Assembly: GCF_900169145.1 (NCBI RefSeq)
Contig: NZ_FXZD01000008.1
Coordinates: forward strand, 62,001 to 126,000
Reading direction: 5' to 3'
Length of the DNA stretch: 64,000 bases
DNA from: Brevibacterium antiquum CNRZ 918
GTDB lineage: Bacteria > Actinomycetota > Actinomycetes > Actinomycetales > Brevibacteriaceae
Under the pieces are notes generated by a model that searched no databases, had not been told where the DNA came from, and worked only from the letters and a program-made list of their open reading frames with translations. Made by a program: the position numbers and the translations under genes. Shown one piece after another: positions 1 through 8,378 of this stretch; the stretch's first letter is position 1, and each line of letters opens with the position of its first letter.

Positions 1-87
1 CAGTACCAGCGGGCCGGCGCCAAGGTGATCGGCTCGGACGAGGAGATCGACGAATACACCAAGGACTTCGAGATCCCAGCGCCCTGA
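1..87 (+). CDS. C-terminal tail of an unidentified protein (5' end outside window)
   Basis: Frame 1 is open from the first base to a TGA at 85-87 and encodes 28 residues ending in KDFEIPAP. A strong hairpin follows 36 nt later, which supports this being the real end of a gene. The fragment is too short to assign a family; no function is claimed. Confidence 0.55.
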   Translation, partial: QYQRAGAKVIGSDEEIDEYTKDFEIPAP

Positions 88-122
88 GATTCGAAGACCC
101 TGCGACTCGAGCACCCTGAGTC

Positions 123-162
123 GAAGCGCTCCTGTCCGATTCGAGTCGGGCAGGAGCGCTTC
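123..162. terminator. bidirectional terminator hairpin between convergent genes
   Basis: GAAGCGCTCCTG at 123-134 pairs perfectly with CAGGAGCGCTTC at 151-162, and the stem extends inwards (CCGA/TCGG) past one mismatch. It is followed by TTGTCTCT. It sits between the gene ending at 87 and purB, which ends at 169 on the other strand, so it can serve both. Confidence 0.8.
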
Positions 163-168
163 TTGTCT

Positions 169-1599
169 CTACTCGGTCGCAGCCTTCCAGTCGGAGACCT
201 CTGAATGCGCCAGCTGCGCGGCGACGCCGACGTAGGTGGCCGGAGTCAGCGCGGTGAGCAGTTCGGTCTCTGCCTCGGGCACTCCGAGACCGGCGACGAA
301 GGACTGCAGATCGGCCTGTGTGATGCGCTTGCCGCGAGTGAGCTCCTTGAGCTTCTCGTAGGGGCTGTCCATGCCCGGCACACCCTGCAGGCCGGCGGCG
401 CGCATGACCGACTGGATCGCCTCGCCGAGGACCTCCCAGTTGGAGTCGAGGTCGGCGGCCAGCGCCTCCTCGTTGATCGCGAGCCTGTCGAGGCCCTTGA
501 TCAGGTTGTTCAGCGCCAGCACCGAGTGGCCGTAGGACACGCCGATGTTGCGCTGTGAGGTCGAGTCCGTGAGGTCTCGCTGCATCCGCGAGGTCACCAG
601 GGTCGACGCGAGTGAGTCGAGCAGTGCGCAGGAGAGCTCGAGGTTCGCCTCGGCGTTCTCAAAGCGGATCGGGTTGACCTTGTGCGGCATCGTCGAGGAT
701 CCGGTGGAGCCGGCGACGGGGATCTGCTTGAAGTAGTTCATCGAGATGTAGGTCCACATATCCGTCGCCAGATTGTGGGCGATGCGGTTGAACCGTGCGA
801 TGTCGGCGAAGAGCTCCGCATCCCAGTCGTGGGATTCGATCTGCGTGGTCAGCGGGTTGAATGTCAGCCCCAGGCTGCCTTCGACGAAGGTCTTGGCCAG
901 CTTCGGCCAATCCGCGCTGGGCACGGCGGCCAGATGGGCCGAGTATGTGCCGGTCGCGCCGTTGATCTTGCCGAGGAACTCGCTTGCCTCGATCCGCTCA
1001 TACTGGCGGCGCAGGCGGTGGACGAACACCGCGAGCTCCTTGCCCATCGTCGTCGGCGTCGCCGGCTGGCCATGGGTGTGGGAGAGCATGGGGACCTCGG
1101 CCAGCGCCGAGGCGGTATCGGCCAATGAGTCGATGAGTGCCTTCGCGCGAGGCAGCCACACATCAACGGTGGCGCCCTTGATGCCGAGGGCCCAGGACAG
1201 ATTGTTGATGTCCTCGGAGGTGCAGCAGAAGTGGACGAGCTCGCTGAGATCGTCTGCGCCGATTTCGACTAGCGCCTCTTTGATTGTGTACTCAACGGCC
1301 TTGACATCGTGAACCGTGACGGCCTCATGGGCGGCGAGGGTGGCGATCGTCTCAGCATCGAAGTTCTCCGCGAAGCTGCGCAGTTCGGTGACCTCGTGCT
1401 CGGTGAGACGACGGACGCCGTCGATCACGGAGTTCTGGGCGAGGTGGATGAACCACTCGACCTCGACGGTGATTCGATTACGGTTCAGGGCCGCCTCGGA
1501 GAGGTGATCGACGAGGTCAGCGGTGTCTTTGCGGTATCGACCATCGAGGGGTCCGAGAGCAATGGCGGGCGAGATGTCAGCAAGCGAAACGGTCGGCAT
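169..1599 (-). CDS. purB: adenylosuccinate lyase
   Basis: A 476-residue protein of the fumarase/aspartase superfamily. It cleaves SAICAR to AICAR and adenylosuccinate to AMP, both releasing fumarate, in cytoplasmic purine synthesis. The superfamily signature SSTMPHKVNP is at residues 301-310 (flexible active-site loop with the catalytic serine) and the second conserved region SHTHGQP is at 173-179. Length and sequence match the E. coli-type PurB, which is longer than the B. subtilis type. The ATG at 1599 is the start giving the usual N terminus (LGPLDGRYR); only a weak GGGG lies before it. It stands alone on the minus strand and ends at the shared terminator at 123-162. Confidence 0.95.
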   Translation of the reverse strand: MPTVSLADISPAIALGPLDGRYRKDTADLVDHLSEAALNRNRITVEVEWFIHLAQNSVIDGVRRLTEHEVTELRSFAENFDAETIATLAAHEAVTVHDVKAVEYTIKEALVEIGADDLSELVHFCCTSEDINNLSWALGIKGATVDVWLPRAKALIDSLADTASALAEVPMLSHTHGQPATPTTMGKELAVFVHRLRRQYERIEASEFLGKINGATGTYSAHLAAVPSADWPKLAKTFVEGSLGLTFNPLTTQIESHDWDAELFADIARFNRIAHNLATDMWTYISMNYFKQIPVAGSTGSSTMPHKVNPIRFENAEANLELSCALLDSLASTLVTSRMQRDLTDSTSQRNIGVSYGHSVLALNNLIKGLDRLAINEEALAADLDSNWEVLGEAIQSVMRAAGLQGVPGMDSPYEKLKELTRGKRITQADLQSFVAGLGVPEAETELLTALTPATYVGVAAQLAHSEVSDWKAATE

Positions 1600-1721
1600 G
1601 GCCCCATTTTCTCATGAGCCGCTCACGAACGCGGAACCGACCACCAGGCGGTCCTGCTGAGGGCTGAGACCCGATTGTGACTCGTGCTCTTCCAGCTGTG
1701 GATTCGGCCGCGACTTCAACA

Positions 1722-1777
1722 CCGGAAGCTTGTGGAACGTCGACCGGTTTCCACAAGAGGAATCTGAGAGCTTCCGG
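1722..1777. repeat. nested inverted repeat in the purB / 1836 intergenic region
   Basis: CCGGAAGCT (1722-1730) pairs with AGCTTCCGG (1769-1777), and inside it CTTGTGGAA (1729-1737) pairs with TTCCACAAG (1749-1757). The arms overlap by two bases, so the two hairpins can be alternatives. The 236-nt gap (1600-1835) between the divergent genes holds no other gene; this element could be an operator or a leader structure, but nothing in the sequence identifies the binding protein. Confidence 0.4.
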
Positions 1778-1835
1778 CCGAAGGTGGCGATTCGTACGGT
1801 GAAGGCTGAAGCCTAATCGCAAGGGGAGGACGACA

Positions 1836-2081
1836 GTGATCACCGATGAGCTGGCACTCAACCGGGACGGGTGGAGGCGGCGAGCAAACGAGCTGCGCAG
1901 ACTGGCGCAGAACTGTCGGCAGGTCGAAGGGTGGGACTCCCCAGCAGGACGAATGCTCGGCGATCGCCTGCTGACGTGTTCGGACTCGATCATCGCTCTC
2001 GCAGACAGGGCCGACAAGCTCGCCGAAGCCTACGACCTGCATCTGCAGGTCGTCTCAGTGGGAGGTCGGATTCAGCTATGA
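1836..2081 (+). CDS. small helical WXG100-like protein
   Basis: An 81-residue protein starting at GTG 1836 behind a good ribosome site (GGGGAGG). It has no signal peptide or membrane segment. It is predicted to be two long helices (about residues 5-30 and 38-72) joined by a turn reading EGWDSPAGR (31-39), which resembles the W-x-G turn of ESAT-6/WXG100 proteins, with Ser in place of the Gly. The size fits that family (about 100 aa). Its stop overlaps the next start (ATGA), so the three genes at 1836-4389 are translationally coupled. The downstream partner has a helical N terminus plus a hydrolase, an arrangement seen with type VII secretion substrates. The WXG assignment is inference from shape and motif only. 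Confidence 0.5.
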   Translation: MITDELALNRDGWRRRANELRRLAQNCRQVEGWDSPAGRMLGDRLLTCSDSIIALADRADKLAEAYDLHLQVVSVGGRIQL

Positions 2082-2872
2082 GCGATAGGGCGAAGCCGGC
2101 GGCCGAGCCGGGGAAGGCTGCGATTGAGCCGGGGAAGTCTGCAGAAGTGCGGGGCAGCAAGTGGTTTGCCGTCGACATTGCACGGATCATGGGGCTTCCC
2201 GAGCGGCTGAGAGCACTCTGGCCCCACGAGCTGATGCCACGTGCGGACGCTGCCGAAGACACCTCGGCACGGGAAGCGGCAATGGTCGTGGCCACGGGCG
2301 CCGGAAAGGAGGTCGCGGAAACGGTGATGCTGGGGGACTCCGCCGACAGGAAATCCAAGCGCGGGCTCGATGTGCTCACTGCCTGGCTGACCGGTTTCGC
2401 AGCCGAGCTCAATCTCACCCGCTCTCGGATCACCATCGTCATCAGCTCCGGAGATGAGACCGCCCACCTCGAGGTGTCCCTGTGCGATGACATCTGCCTG
2501 GCTATTCTGGTACTGCACGGTGAGGGCTTCGAAGAGTTCGAAGGCTTCGAGCTCCTCAGACGCCTCCGACCTCAGGAGCTCGGACAGGTCACCGAGGAGC
2601 TGTGCTCTCTGGTCGAGAAGGACTGTGTGCTCACCCTGACCTACCTGAGCGAGGCCAAAGTCGCCGGGATGGAGTTCCTGCACAGAGTTGACGGAACCTG
2701 GGCTCGGCCGACGCTGGAGCGCGACGGGGAGACGATCACCGTGGGAACTGAACACAACCTCGAAGCCGATGCGGTGCGAGTCATGATTGCGGCGACCCTG
2801 ACTCTGCTCCGGACGACGGTGACCCAGCGATCTCCGAGCGCCAAGCGACCGTCGACGACCGGCCGCCGGTGA
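2078..2872 (+). CDS. unknown protein, middle gene of the WXG-like/hydrolase operon
   Basis: 264 residues from ATG 2078, which overlaps the previous stop (ATGA); a longer in-frame opening upstream is overlap with the preceding gene. The first 30 residues are a charged repeat-like tail (AAEPGK, AIEPGK). The rest is soluble and alternates helices with strands (for example ITIVISS at about 135, LAILVLHG at about 160), with an acidic stretch GEGFEEFEGFELL. There is no signal peptide, membrane helix or recognisable catalytic motif. I do not recognise the family. From position it could be a chaperone (EspG-like role) or an immunity protein for the downstream hydrolase; both are guesses. Confidence 0.7.
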   Translation: MSDRAKPAAEPGKAAIEPGKSAEVRGSKWFAVDIARIMGLPERLRALWPHELMPRADAAEDTSAREAAMVVATGAGKEVAETVMLGDSADRKSKRGLDVLTAWLTGFAAELNLTRSRITIVISSGDETAHLEVSLCDDICLAILVLHGEGFEEFEGFELLRRLRPQELGQVTEELCSLVEKDCVLTLTYLSEAKVAGMEFLHRVDGTWARPTLERDGETITVGTEHNLEADAVRVMIAATLTLLRTTVTQRSPSAKRPSTTGRR

Positions 2873-4389
2873 TGATCGCGACCCGAACCGTTGGCGGTCC
2901 GCAGCTGAGGATCGATGACCGGGCAGACTCCAGCGGAGACGAACTTCAGCGCATCTGCGGCAACATCGCTGACCTGTCTGCGGAAGGATCACTCGCCGAC
3001 TTCGACCTGGCCACACTCCTGACTCAGGTCCCCGCCCCACTCACGGCGATCAACCTCGACGCCTGCCGGGTCGTCTACCACCACCAAGCGGCGGTCGTGC
3101 TCATCGAACTCGAAGCCACCGTCCTCGCCGTCAGAGCCGCGGCCCTTGCCTACCGGCAGGCAGAGAAGGGCATCAGCGACACCTTCGGTGGGCTGCTCGA
3201 CTATTTCGGCTACGTCACCGGTCGCGTGATCGCCATCAGCCTGCCAGTGCTCATTCCGATCGGGCTCGCGGTCGCGGCCCCGATCTACCTGGGGGTGAAG
3301 TTCCTCGACGTCACGGGCCTCGACGACGTGGTTGCCAAGCACTTCGGCATCGACCTGGCGCAGACGAAGGCGGCGGCCAAGGAGACCTTCGTCGCACTCG
3401 TGTTCGAGAACTCCGATGTCTCCGGAGCCGTCATCGAACACGTGCTGCCGGGAATCGTCGTCGGCTTCATGGGGCTGCCGCCGACGGTGCTGGCCACCGA
3501 GGGCGATCACGCGCTGTGGCCACACGACTCGTCATCGATGACGGCGTGGATCCTGGGAGGTGCGAACATGTTCGGACTGCTCCTGCCCTCGGACGTGGAG
3601 GTCTGGAGGGCCAAGGGAATCACTCCGGCCGATGATGAACCGCCGTGCGACCTCGAAGACCTCTACGGCAGGGAGGCAGACCGCCACCGCGGCGCCGACT
3701 CCGGACAAGTCCGGATCGAAGAGATCACTTCCCCCGACGGCACTACTCGCTATATCGTCTACGTTCCTGCGACGACCGACTGGTCGCCCGACGCCGGTTC
3801 GAACACCACCGATCTGACGACGAACGTGCAGGCAATGGCCGGCAACGACACCGTCATGGCGGAGATGGTCCGCCAGGCCATCGCCAATGCGAATATCGCG
3901 ACTGATGCCGAGGTCATGCTGGTGGGATATTCGCAGGGTGGAATCACTGCCGGCTCGCTGGCCGCCGACCCGGCATTCTTGGCCGAGGTGAATGTCACCG
4001 CGCTCGTCACCGTGGGCGCGCCGATCTCAGACTTCCCAGTTGACGAGGGCATCGACGTCCTCTCGATCGAGCACGAACAGGACCTGGTGCCCGACCTCGA
4101 CGGCAACGAGAATCCGGCTGAAGACCATTGGTCGACGATCACCGTCGACTACGATCCCGAGCAGCTGCGCCGAGCCCCGAACCTGAAGGGCAGGACCGAT
4201 GCCGAACTCGACGAACTGTTCGCCTCCGCCGGAGCCGCGCATTCTTCGGCCGCCTACAGTGCCTCGATCGGGCTCATGCTCGCAGCCGGCCATGCAGGTC
4301 TCAACCGATTCACCGCGAAGAACTCAGGGTTCTTCACAGGCGACCTCAAGGAAACCAGGGACTACCAGGGAAAACGCACACGGACATGA
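2869..4389 (+). CDS. membrane alpha/beta hydrolase with helical N-terminal domain
   Basis: 506 residues. The GTG at 2869 overlaps the preceding stop; ATG 2872 is an alternative. Residues 1-115 are helical without a signal peptide, 118-146 form a hydrophobic hairpin or transmembrane segment, further hydrophobic stretches follow near 190-240, and about 280-490 is an alpha/beta hydrolase. The nucleophile elbow is GYSQGG (353-358, Ser355); a likely acid is in EQDLVPD and a likely base His in AAHSSAAY. The lipase/esterase-like core behind a helical domain, next to a WXG-like partner, resembles secreted lipase effectors of type VII systems, but no LXG or EspG family was confirmed. Substrate unknown; it could equally be a housekeeping membrane esterase. 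Confidence 0.75.
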   Translation: MMIATRTVGGPQLRIDDRADSSGDELQRICGNIADLSAEGSLADFDLATLLTQVPAPLTAINLDACRVVYHHQAAVVLIELEATVLAVRAAALAYRQAEKGISDTFGGLLDYFGYVTGRVIAISLPVLIPIGLAVAAPIYLGVKFLDVTGLDDVVAKHFGIDLAQTKAAAKETFVALVFENSDVSGAVIEHVLPGIVVGFMGLPPTVLATEGDHALWPHDSSSMTAWILGGANMFGLLLPSDVEVWRAKGITPADDEPPCDLEDLYGREADRHRGADSGQVRIEEITSPDGTTRYIVYVPATTDWSPDAGSNTTDLTTNVQAMAGNDTVMAEMVRQAIANANIATDAEVMLVGYSQGGITAGSLAADPAFLAEVNVTALVTVGAPISDFPVDEGIDVLSIEHEQDLVPDLDGNENPAEDHWSTITVDYDPEQLRRAPNLKGRTDAELDELFASAGAAHSSAAYSASIGLMLAAGHAGLNRFTAKNSGFFTGDLKETRDYQGKRTRT

Positions 4390-4410
4390 CCGTGGCCAAA
4401 AGCCAGCGCA

Positions 4411-4466
4411 GCCTCGGCGAATTCCGATCCCGGCCTCGGCGAAATCCGATCCGCACCTCGGCGAGG
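4411..4466 (+). repeat. 22-bp tandem repeat, about 2.5 copies
   Basis: Unit 1 is at 4411-4432 and unit 2 at 4433-4454, sharing GCCTCGGCGA followed by ATTCCGATCC or AATCCGATCC; a partial third unit starts at 4455 (ACCTCGGCGAGG). It lies 21 nt after the hydrolase stop codon in non-coding DNA. Each unit carries the nonamer CCTCGGCGA that recurs throughout the window. Confidence 0.75.
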
Positions 4467-4781
4467 TGAGGCTCTGAAGAGCTCGGACGTGCGTTTGTCG
4501 GACGTTGGACCAACTCTGCGACGATCGACAATTCGGCATGGAACCCTTTGGACGTGAACCACACGCGCGAAATTCGACTCCTAGGCTGAACCGAACCATA
4601 ACAATCGGCGCTCGACGCACGTTGCCGATGTGGCATGCAGTCGGTGGATTCGGTATCGTGGTAACACCTGTGAATAACATCACTCGAGGGCGAGAACTCA
4701 CACCAGAGATCCCGTCCGCAGGACACCGTCCGCCACTGGTCACCTCCGGTGCGCTTGGACCTTGAACAAAGGAGAACTGAA
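4467..4781 (+). promoter_or_regulatory. intergenic region upstream of bkdA
   Basis: About 315 nt without a gene. It presumably carries the bkd promoter, but no convincing -35/-10 pair or operator could be singled out. The only clear element is the ribosome site AAAGGAGA at 4768-4775, which fixes the bkdA start at ATG 4782. Confidence 0.4.
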
Positions 4782-5936
4782 ATGACCTCCAACATTTCAG
4801 TGGGAACCGGGACTGCCCACAGTCAGTCATCGGAACCTCGGATGATCCAGATGCTCACCGAAGACGGCAATCGCGTCGAATCCGGTGAATATGACGCTTT
4901 CGCGGCAGAACTCACCGATGAGGATCTGCGCGGCTTCTACCGGGACATGGTCCTGGTGCGCCGCATCGATGCTGAGGGTGCGGCCCTGCAGCGTCAAGGA
5001 CAGCTCGGCCTCTGGGCGCCGATGTTCGGTCAGGAAGCAGCCCAGATCGGAATGGGACGGGCGGCTCGCCCCCAGGACTTCGTCTTCCCGACCTATCGCG
5101 AACACGGCCTCGCCTACACTCGCGGTGTCGAACCGGAGACCCTCCTCGGCATGTTCCGCGGCCAGGACCACGGCGGCTGGGACCCTCAGGAACACCGTTT
5201 CCACACGTACACGATCGTCATCGGTTCGCAGACTCTGCACGCCACCGGCTACGCCATGGGCGTGTCCATGGACGGCGACGTCGGCACCGGCGACCTGGAA
5301 CGCGACACAGTGGCCATCGCCTGCTTCGGCGACGGAGCGACCTCGCAGGGTGACGTCTCAGAGGCACTGACCTTCGCCGGAGCCTTCCACGCACCCGTGC
5401 TGTTCTTCTGCCAGAACAACCAGTGGGCCATCTCCGAACCCACCCACGTCCAGTCCGCGGCACCGCTGTGCAAGCGCGGCGAAGGATTCGGTGTTCCCGG
5501 CCTGCGCGTCGACGGCAACGACATCATCGCGATGTACGCCGTGGCCAGGGCCAGCCTGGATTCGGTTCGCGCCGGCAACGGTCCAATGCTCATCGAGGCC
5601 TTCACCTACCGTCGTGGTGCCCACACCACGGCCGATGACCCGACCAAGTACCGTGATCGGGCAGAGGAAGAGATCTGGGAGGACCGCGACCCGCTCAAGC
5701 GACTTCGGGCCTACCTCGACAACCACACGGACACCGCCGACGAGTTCTTTGCCGAGGTGGACGCTGAGGCCGACACTCTTGCCGCCCGCATCCGCCACAA
5801 CTGCATGACTATGGAAGATCCCGATCCCGTCGAGATGTTCGCCCATGTCACCTCCGAACCTCACCCCCTCGTCGATGAGGAACGTGCGGAATTCCTCGCA
5901 TACCAGGCCTCATTCGCCGATGCAGGTGAGGCCTGA
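4782..5936 (+). CDS. bkdA: 2-oxoacid dehydrogenase E1 component, alpha subunit (branched-chain type)
   Basis: 384 residues from ATG 4782; the frame opens 33 nt earlier but AAAGGAGA stands 6 nt before this ATG. It is the thiamine-diphosphate-binding E1alpha that, with the beta subunit, decarboxylates branched-chain 2-oxoacids from Val, Leu and Ile and acylates the lipoyl group of E2. The ThDP motif begins GDGATSQGD (about 183-191) and closes with QNNQWAISEP. The N-terminal extension and sequence style match the actinobacterial Pdh/Bkd E1alpha shown to act on branched-chain substrates in mycobacteria. Substrate choice between pyruvate and branched-chain oxoacids is inferred from family resemblance. 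The stop overlaps bkdB by one base (TGATG). Confidence 0.9.
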   Translation: MTSNISVGTGTAHSQSSEPRMIQMLTEDGNRVESGEYDAFAAELTDEDLRGFYRDMVLVRRIDAEGAALQRQGQLGLWAPMFGQEAAQIGMGRAARPQDFVFPTYREHGLAYTRGVEPETLLGMFRGQDHGGWDPQEHRFHTYTIVIGSQTLHATGYAMGVSMDGDVGTGDLERDTVAIACFGDGATSQGDVSEALTFAGAFHAPVLFFCQNNQWAISEPTHVQSAAPLCKRGEGFGVPGLRVDGNDIIAMYAVARASLDSVRAGNGPMLIEAFTYRRGAHTTADDPTKYRDRAEEEIWEDRDPLKRLRAYLDNHTDTADEFFAEVDAEADTLAARIRHNCMTMEDPDPVEMFAHVTSEPHPLVDEERAEFLAYQASFADAGEA

Positions 5937-6913
5937 TGGAGAAACTTCCCCTGTCAAAGGCCATCACGGCCGGAATGCGCAAAGCCATGGAGGACGACCC
6001 GAAGGTCGTCCTCATCGGTGAGGACATCGGTAAGCTCGGCGGCGTCTTCCGCGTCACCGAAGGCCTGCAGAAGGACTTCGGTCCGCAGCGGGTCATCGAT
6101 GCGCCACTTGCCGAATCTGGCATCGTGGGAACCTCGATCGGCATGACGCTGCGCGGTTACCGCCCGGTCATCGAAATTCAGTTCGACGCCTTCATCTTCC
6201 CGGCCTACGACCAGATCGTGACCCAGGTCGCCAAGCTCTACAACCGCACGCTGGGCAAGGAGCGAATGCCGCTCGTCATCCGCGTGCCCTACGGCGGCGG
6301 CATCGGCTCACCCGAGCACCACTCGGAGAGCCCGGAGACGGTCTTCGCCCACCACGCTGGACTGCGCCTGGTCTCACCGTCGAACGCCCATGACGCCTAC
6401 TGGATGATGCAGGAAGCGATCAAGAGCGACGACCCGGTGATGTTCTTCGAGCCCAAGCGCCGCTACTGGCTGCGCGGAGACGTGGACACCGCGAACCGCG
6501 GTGGCCTGGGAATGCACGATGCCAGTGTCGTCTCCGAAGGCACCGACGTCACCCTGGTGGCCTACGGCCCACTGATGCCCACGGCCAAAGACGTCGTGGC
6601 AGCCGCGGCAGACGAAGGAAAGAGCGTCGAACTCATCGACCTGCGCAGCCTCAGTCCCATCGACTTCACAACACTTGAGAAGTCCGTGAAGAAGACCGGC
6701 CGCCTGGTCGTCGCACACGAGGCGCCGACCTTCCTGGGGCTCGGCTCCGAGATCGCGGCACGCCTGTCTGAGCGCTGCTTCTTCAACCTCGAAGCTCCAG
6801 TCATCCGAGTCGGCGGCTATCACACGCCGTACCCCGGCTCGCGGATGGAAGAGCACTACCTGCCCGACCTGGATCGCATCTTCGATGGTGTCGACCGGGC
6901 ACTGGCCTACTGA
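5936..6913 (+). CDS. bkdB: 2-oxoacid dehydrogenase E1 component, beta subunit (branched-chain type)
   Basis: 325 residues starting at ATG 5936, overlapping the bkdA stop by one base. It is the transketolase-like beta subunit that completes the E1 active site. Visible family motifs are LIGEDIGKLGGVFRVT near residue 25, EIQFDAFIFPAYDQI near 80-95, RVPYGGGIGSPEHHSES near 118-135 and the C-terminal transketolase domain from about 205. Full length and intact. Translational coupling with bkdA ensures equal amounts of the two subunits of the alpha2beta2 E1. Confidence 0.92.
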   Translation: MEKLPLSKAITAGMRKAMEDDPKVVLIGEDIGKLGGVFRVTEGLQKDFGPQRVIDAPLAESGIVGTSIGMTLRGYRPVIEIQFDAFIFPAYDQIVTQVAKLYNRTLGKERMPLVIRVPYGGGIGSPEHHSESPETVFAHHAGLRLVSPSNAHDAYWMMQEAIKSDDPVMFFEPKRRYWLRGDVDTANRGGLGMHDASVVSEGTDVTLVAYGPLMPTAKDVVAAAADEGKSVELIDLRSLSPIDFTTLEKSVKKTGRLVVAHEAPTFLGLGSEIAARLSERCFFNLEAPVIRVGGYHTPYPGSRMEEHYLPDLDRIFDGVDRALAY

Positions 6914-6929
6914 CTCAAGGAGAGTTGAT

Positions 6930-8351
6930 ATGTCTTTTGAATTTTCTCTTCCTGACGTCGGTGAGGGCCTGACAGAGGCCGACCTCGTCTCGTGGAAGGT
7001 CGCCGTCGGCGATACAGTCACCGTCAACCAGATCCTCGTCGAGATCGAAACGGCCAAGTCTCTGGTCGAGCTGCCGAGCCCTCAGGCCGGACCGGTCGAG
7101 GCTCTGCTGGTCGATGAGGGCCAGACCATCGAGGTCGGAACACCGATCATCCGCTTCGGCGGCGGCGATTCCACCGGAAGCTCCGAGGCCGCAGGAGCAT
7201 CGGCACCTGCTGCAGGAGACGCACAGGACTCGACCGAGAGCGGAGGCGACGCCGAAGGCGGCGCCACCCTGGTCGGCTACGGCGCCAAAGCAGCCTCGTC
7301 GAAACGCCGCCCCCGCAAGGGTGCAGGTGTTCCGGCCCCGGCAAGCTCGACCGCGGCGCCTGCCGCACCGGAAGCTCCAGCGTCAGCGGCACCGGAAGCT
7401 CCTGTGGCAGAGGCACCGCCCGAAGCCACGACACCGGGCACCGCCTCGGCGGACAAACCTCTGGCCAAGCCTCCCGTGCGTAAGCTCGCAAAGGACCTCG
7501 GCATCGACCTGGCCACGGTCGTTGCGACCGGTTCGCGCGGCGAAGTCACCCGTGACGACGTCAAGGCCGCGGCCAGCGGCACCGGCGCAGCAGCCACCGC
7601 AGCGACAGCTTCGAGCGCCGGGGCCGCAACCGTTTCGGCGGGGGCCAGTTCCACAGATGAACTCGAGGAGCGGATCCCGTTCAAGGGCGTGGCCAAGATG
7701 ATGGCCAAGGCCATGGTCGAATCCGCGTTCACGATGCCCCACGTCACCGAGTTCCTCGACGTCGACGTGACCGAGACGATGGCCTTCGTGCGCAAGCTCA
7801 AGTCCACGAAGTTCCTGGGCGAGGACATCAAGGTCTCTCCCTTGCTGCTCGTGGCCAAGGCTGTGGCCTGGGCTGTCGCCCGCAACCCGCGGATCAACTC
7901 GTGCCTTGAAGGCGAAGAGATCGTCGTCAAGAAGTACCTCAACCTCGGCATCGCCGCGGCCACCCCGCGTGGCTTGATCGTGCCCAACATCAAGGGCGCA
8001 CACGCGATGGGCCTGACCGACCTGGCTCAGGGCATTCAGGATCTGACTGCCCTGGCTCGTTCGGGCAAGACGCCTCCGGCCGACCAGTCAGGCGGCACGA
8101 TCACCATCACGAACGTCGGTGTCTTCGGCGTCGACGCGGGAACTCCGATCATCAACCCCGGCGAGGCCGCGATCATGGCCTTCGGGCAGATCCGGAAGAA
8201 GCCGTGGGTCGTCGGTGACGAGATCGTTCCACGTGACATCACGACGCTGTCGGTGAGTGCTGACCATCGCGTCGTCGATGGCGAGATCATCTCGAAGTTC
8301 CTTGCCGACGTCGGCCGCGGACTGGAGGATCCGACGCTGCTGCTGGCCTGA
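6930..8351 (+). CDS. bkdC: 2-oxoacid dehydrogenase E2, dihydrolipoyl acyltransferase
   Basis: 473 residues from ATG 6930, with AAGGAGAG upstream. One lipoyl domain (about 1-78) carries the lipoylated lysine in EIETAKSLVELPS (about residue 44); an Ala/Pro-rich linker follows; the E1/E3-binding domain is around 175-215 (VRKLAKDLGIDLATVVATG); the catalytic domain ends with the acyltransferase motif DHRVVDGE and a LLLA terminus. It transfers the branched acyl group to CoA. A single lipoyl domain is typical of branched-chain E2. No E3 gene is adjacent, so a shared lipoamide dehydrogenase encoded elsewhere is expected. Confidence 0.92.
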   Translation: MSFEFSLPDVGEGLTEADLVSWKVAVGDTVTVNQILVEIETAKSLVELPSPQAGPVEALLVDEGQTIEVGTPIIRFGGGDSTGSSEAAGASAPAAGDAQDSTESGGDAEGGATLVGYGAKAASSKRRPRKGAGVPAPASSTAAPAAPEAPASAAPEAPVAEAPPEATTPGTASADKPLAKPPVRKLAKDLGIDLATVVATGSRGEVTRDDVKAAASGTGAAATAATASSAGAATVSAGASSTDELEERIPFKGVAKMMAKAMVESAFTMPHVTEFLDVDVTETMAFVRKLKSTKFLGEDIKVSPLLLVAKAVAWAVARNPRINSCLEGEEIVVKKYLNLGIAAATPRGLIVPNIKGAHAMGLTDLAQGIQDLTALARSGKTPPADQSGGTITITNVGVFGVDAGTPIINPGEAAIMAFGQIRKKPWVVGDEIVPRDITTLSVSADHRVVDGEIISKFLADVGRGLEDPTLLLA

Positions 8352-8378
8352 GACGGCTCTCAGCCGGCAGGGACAGGC

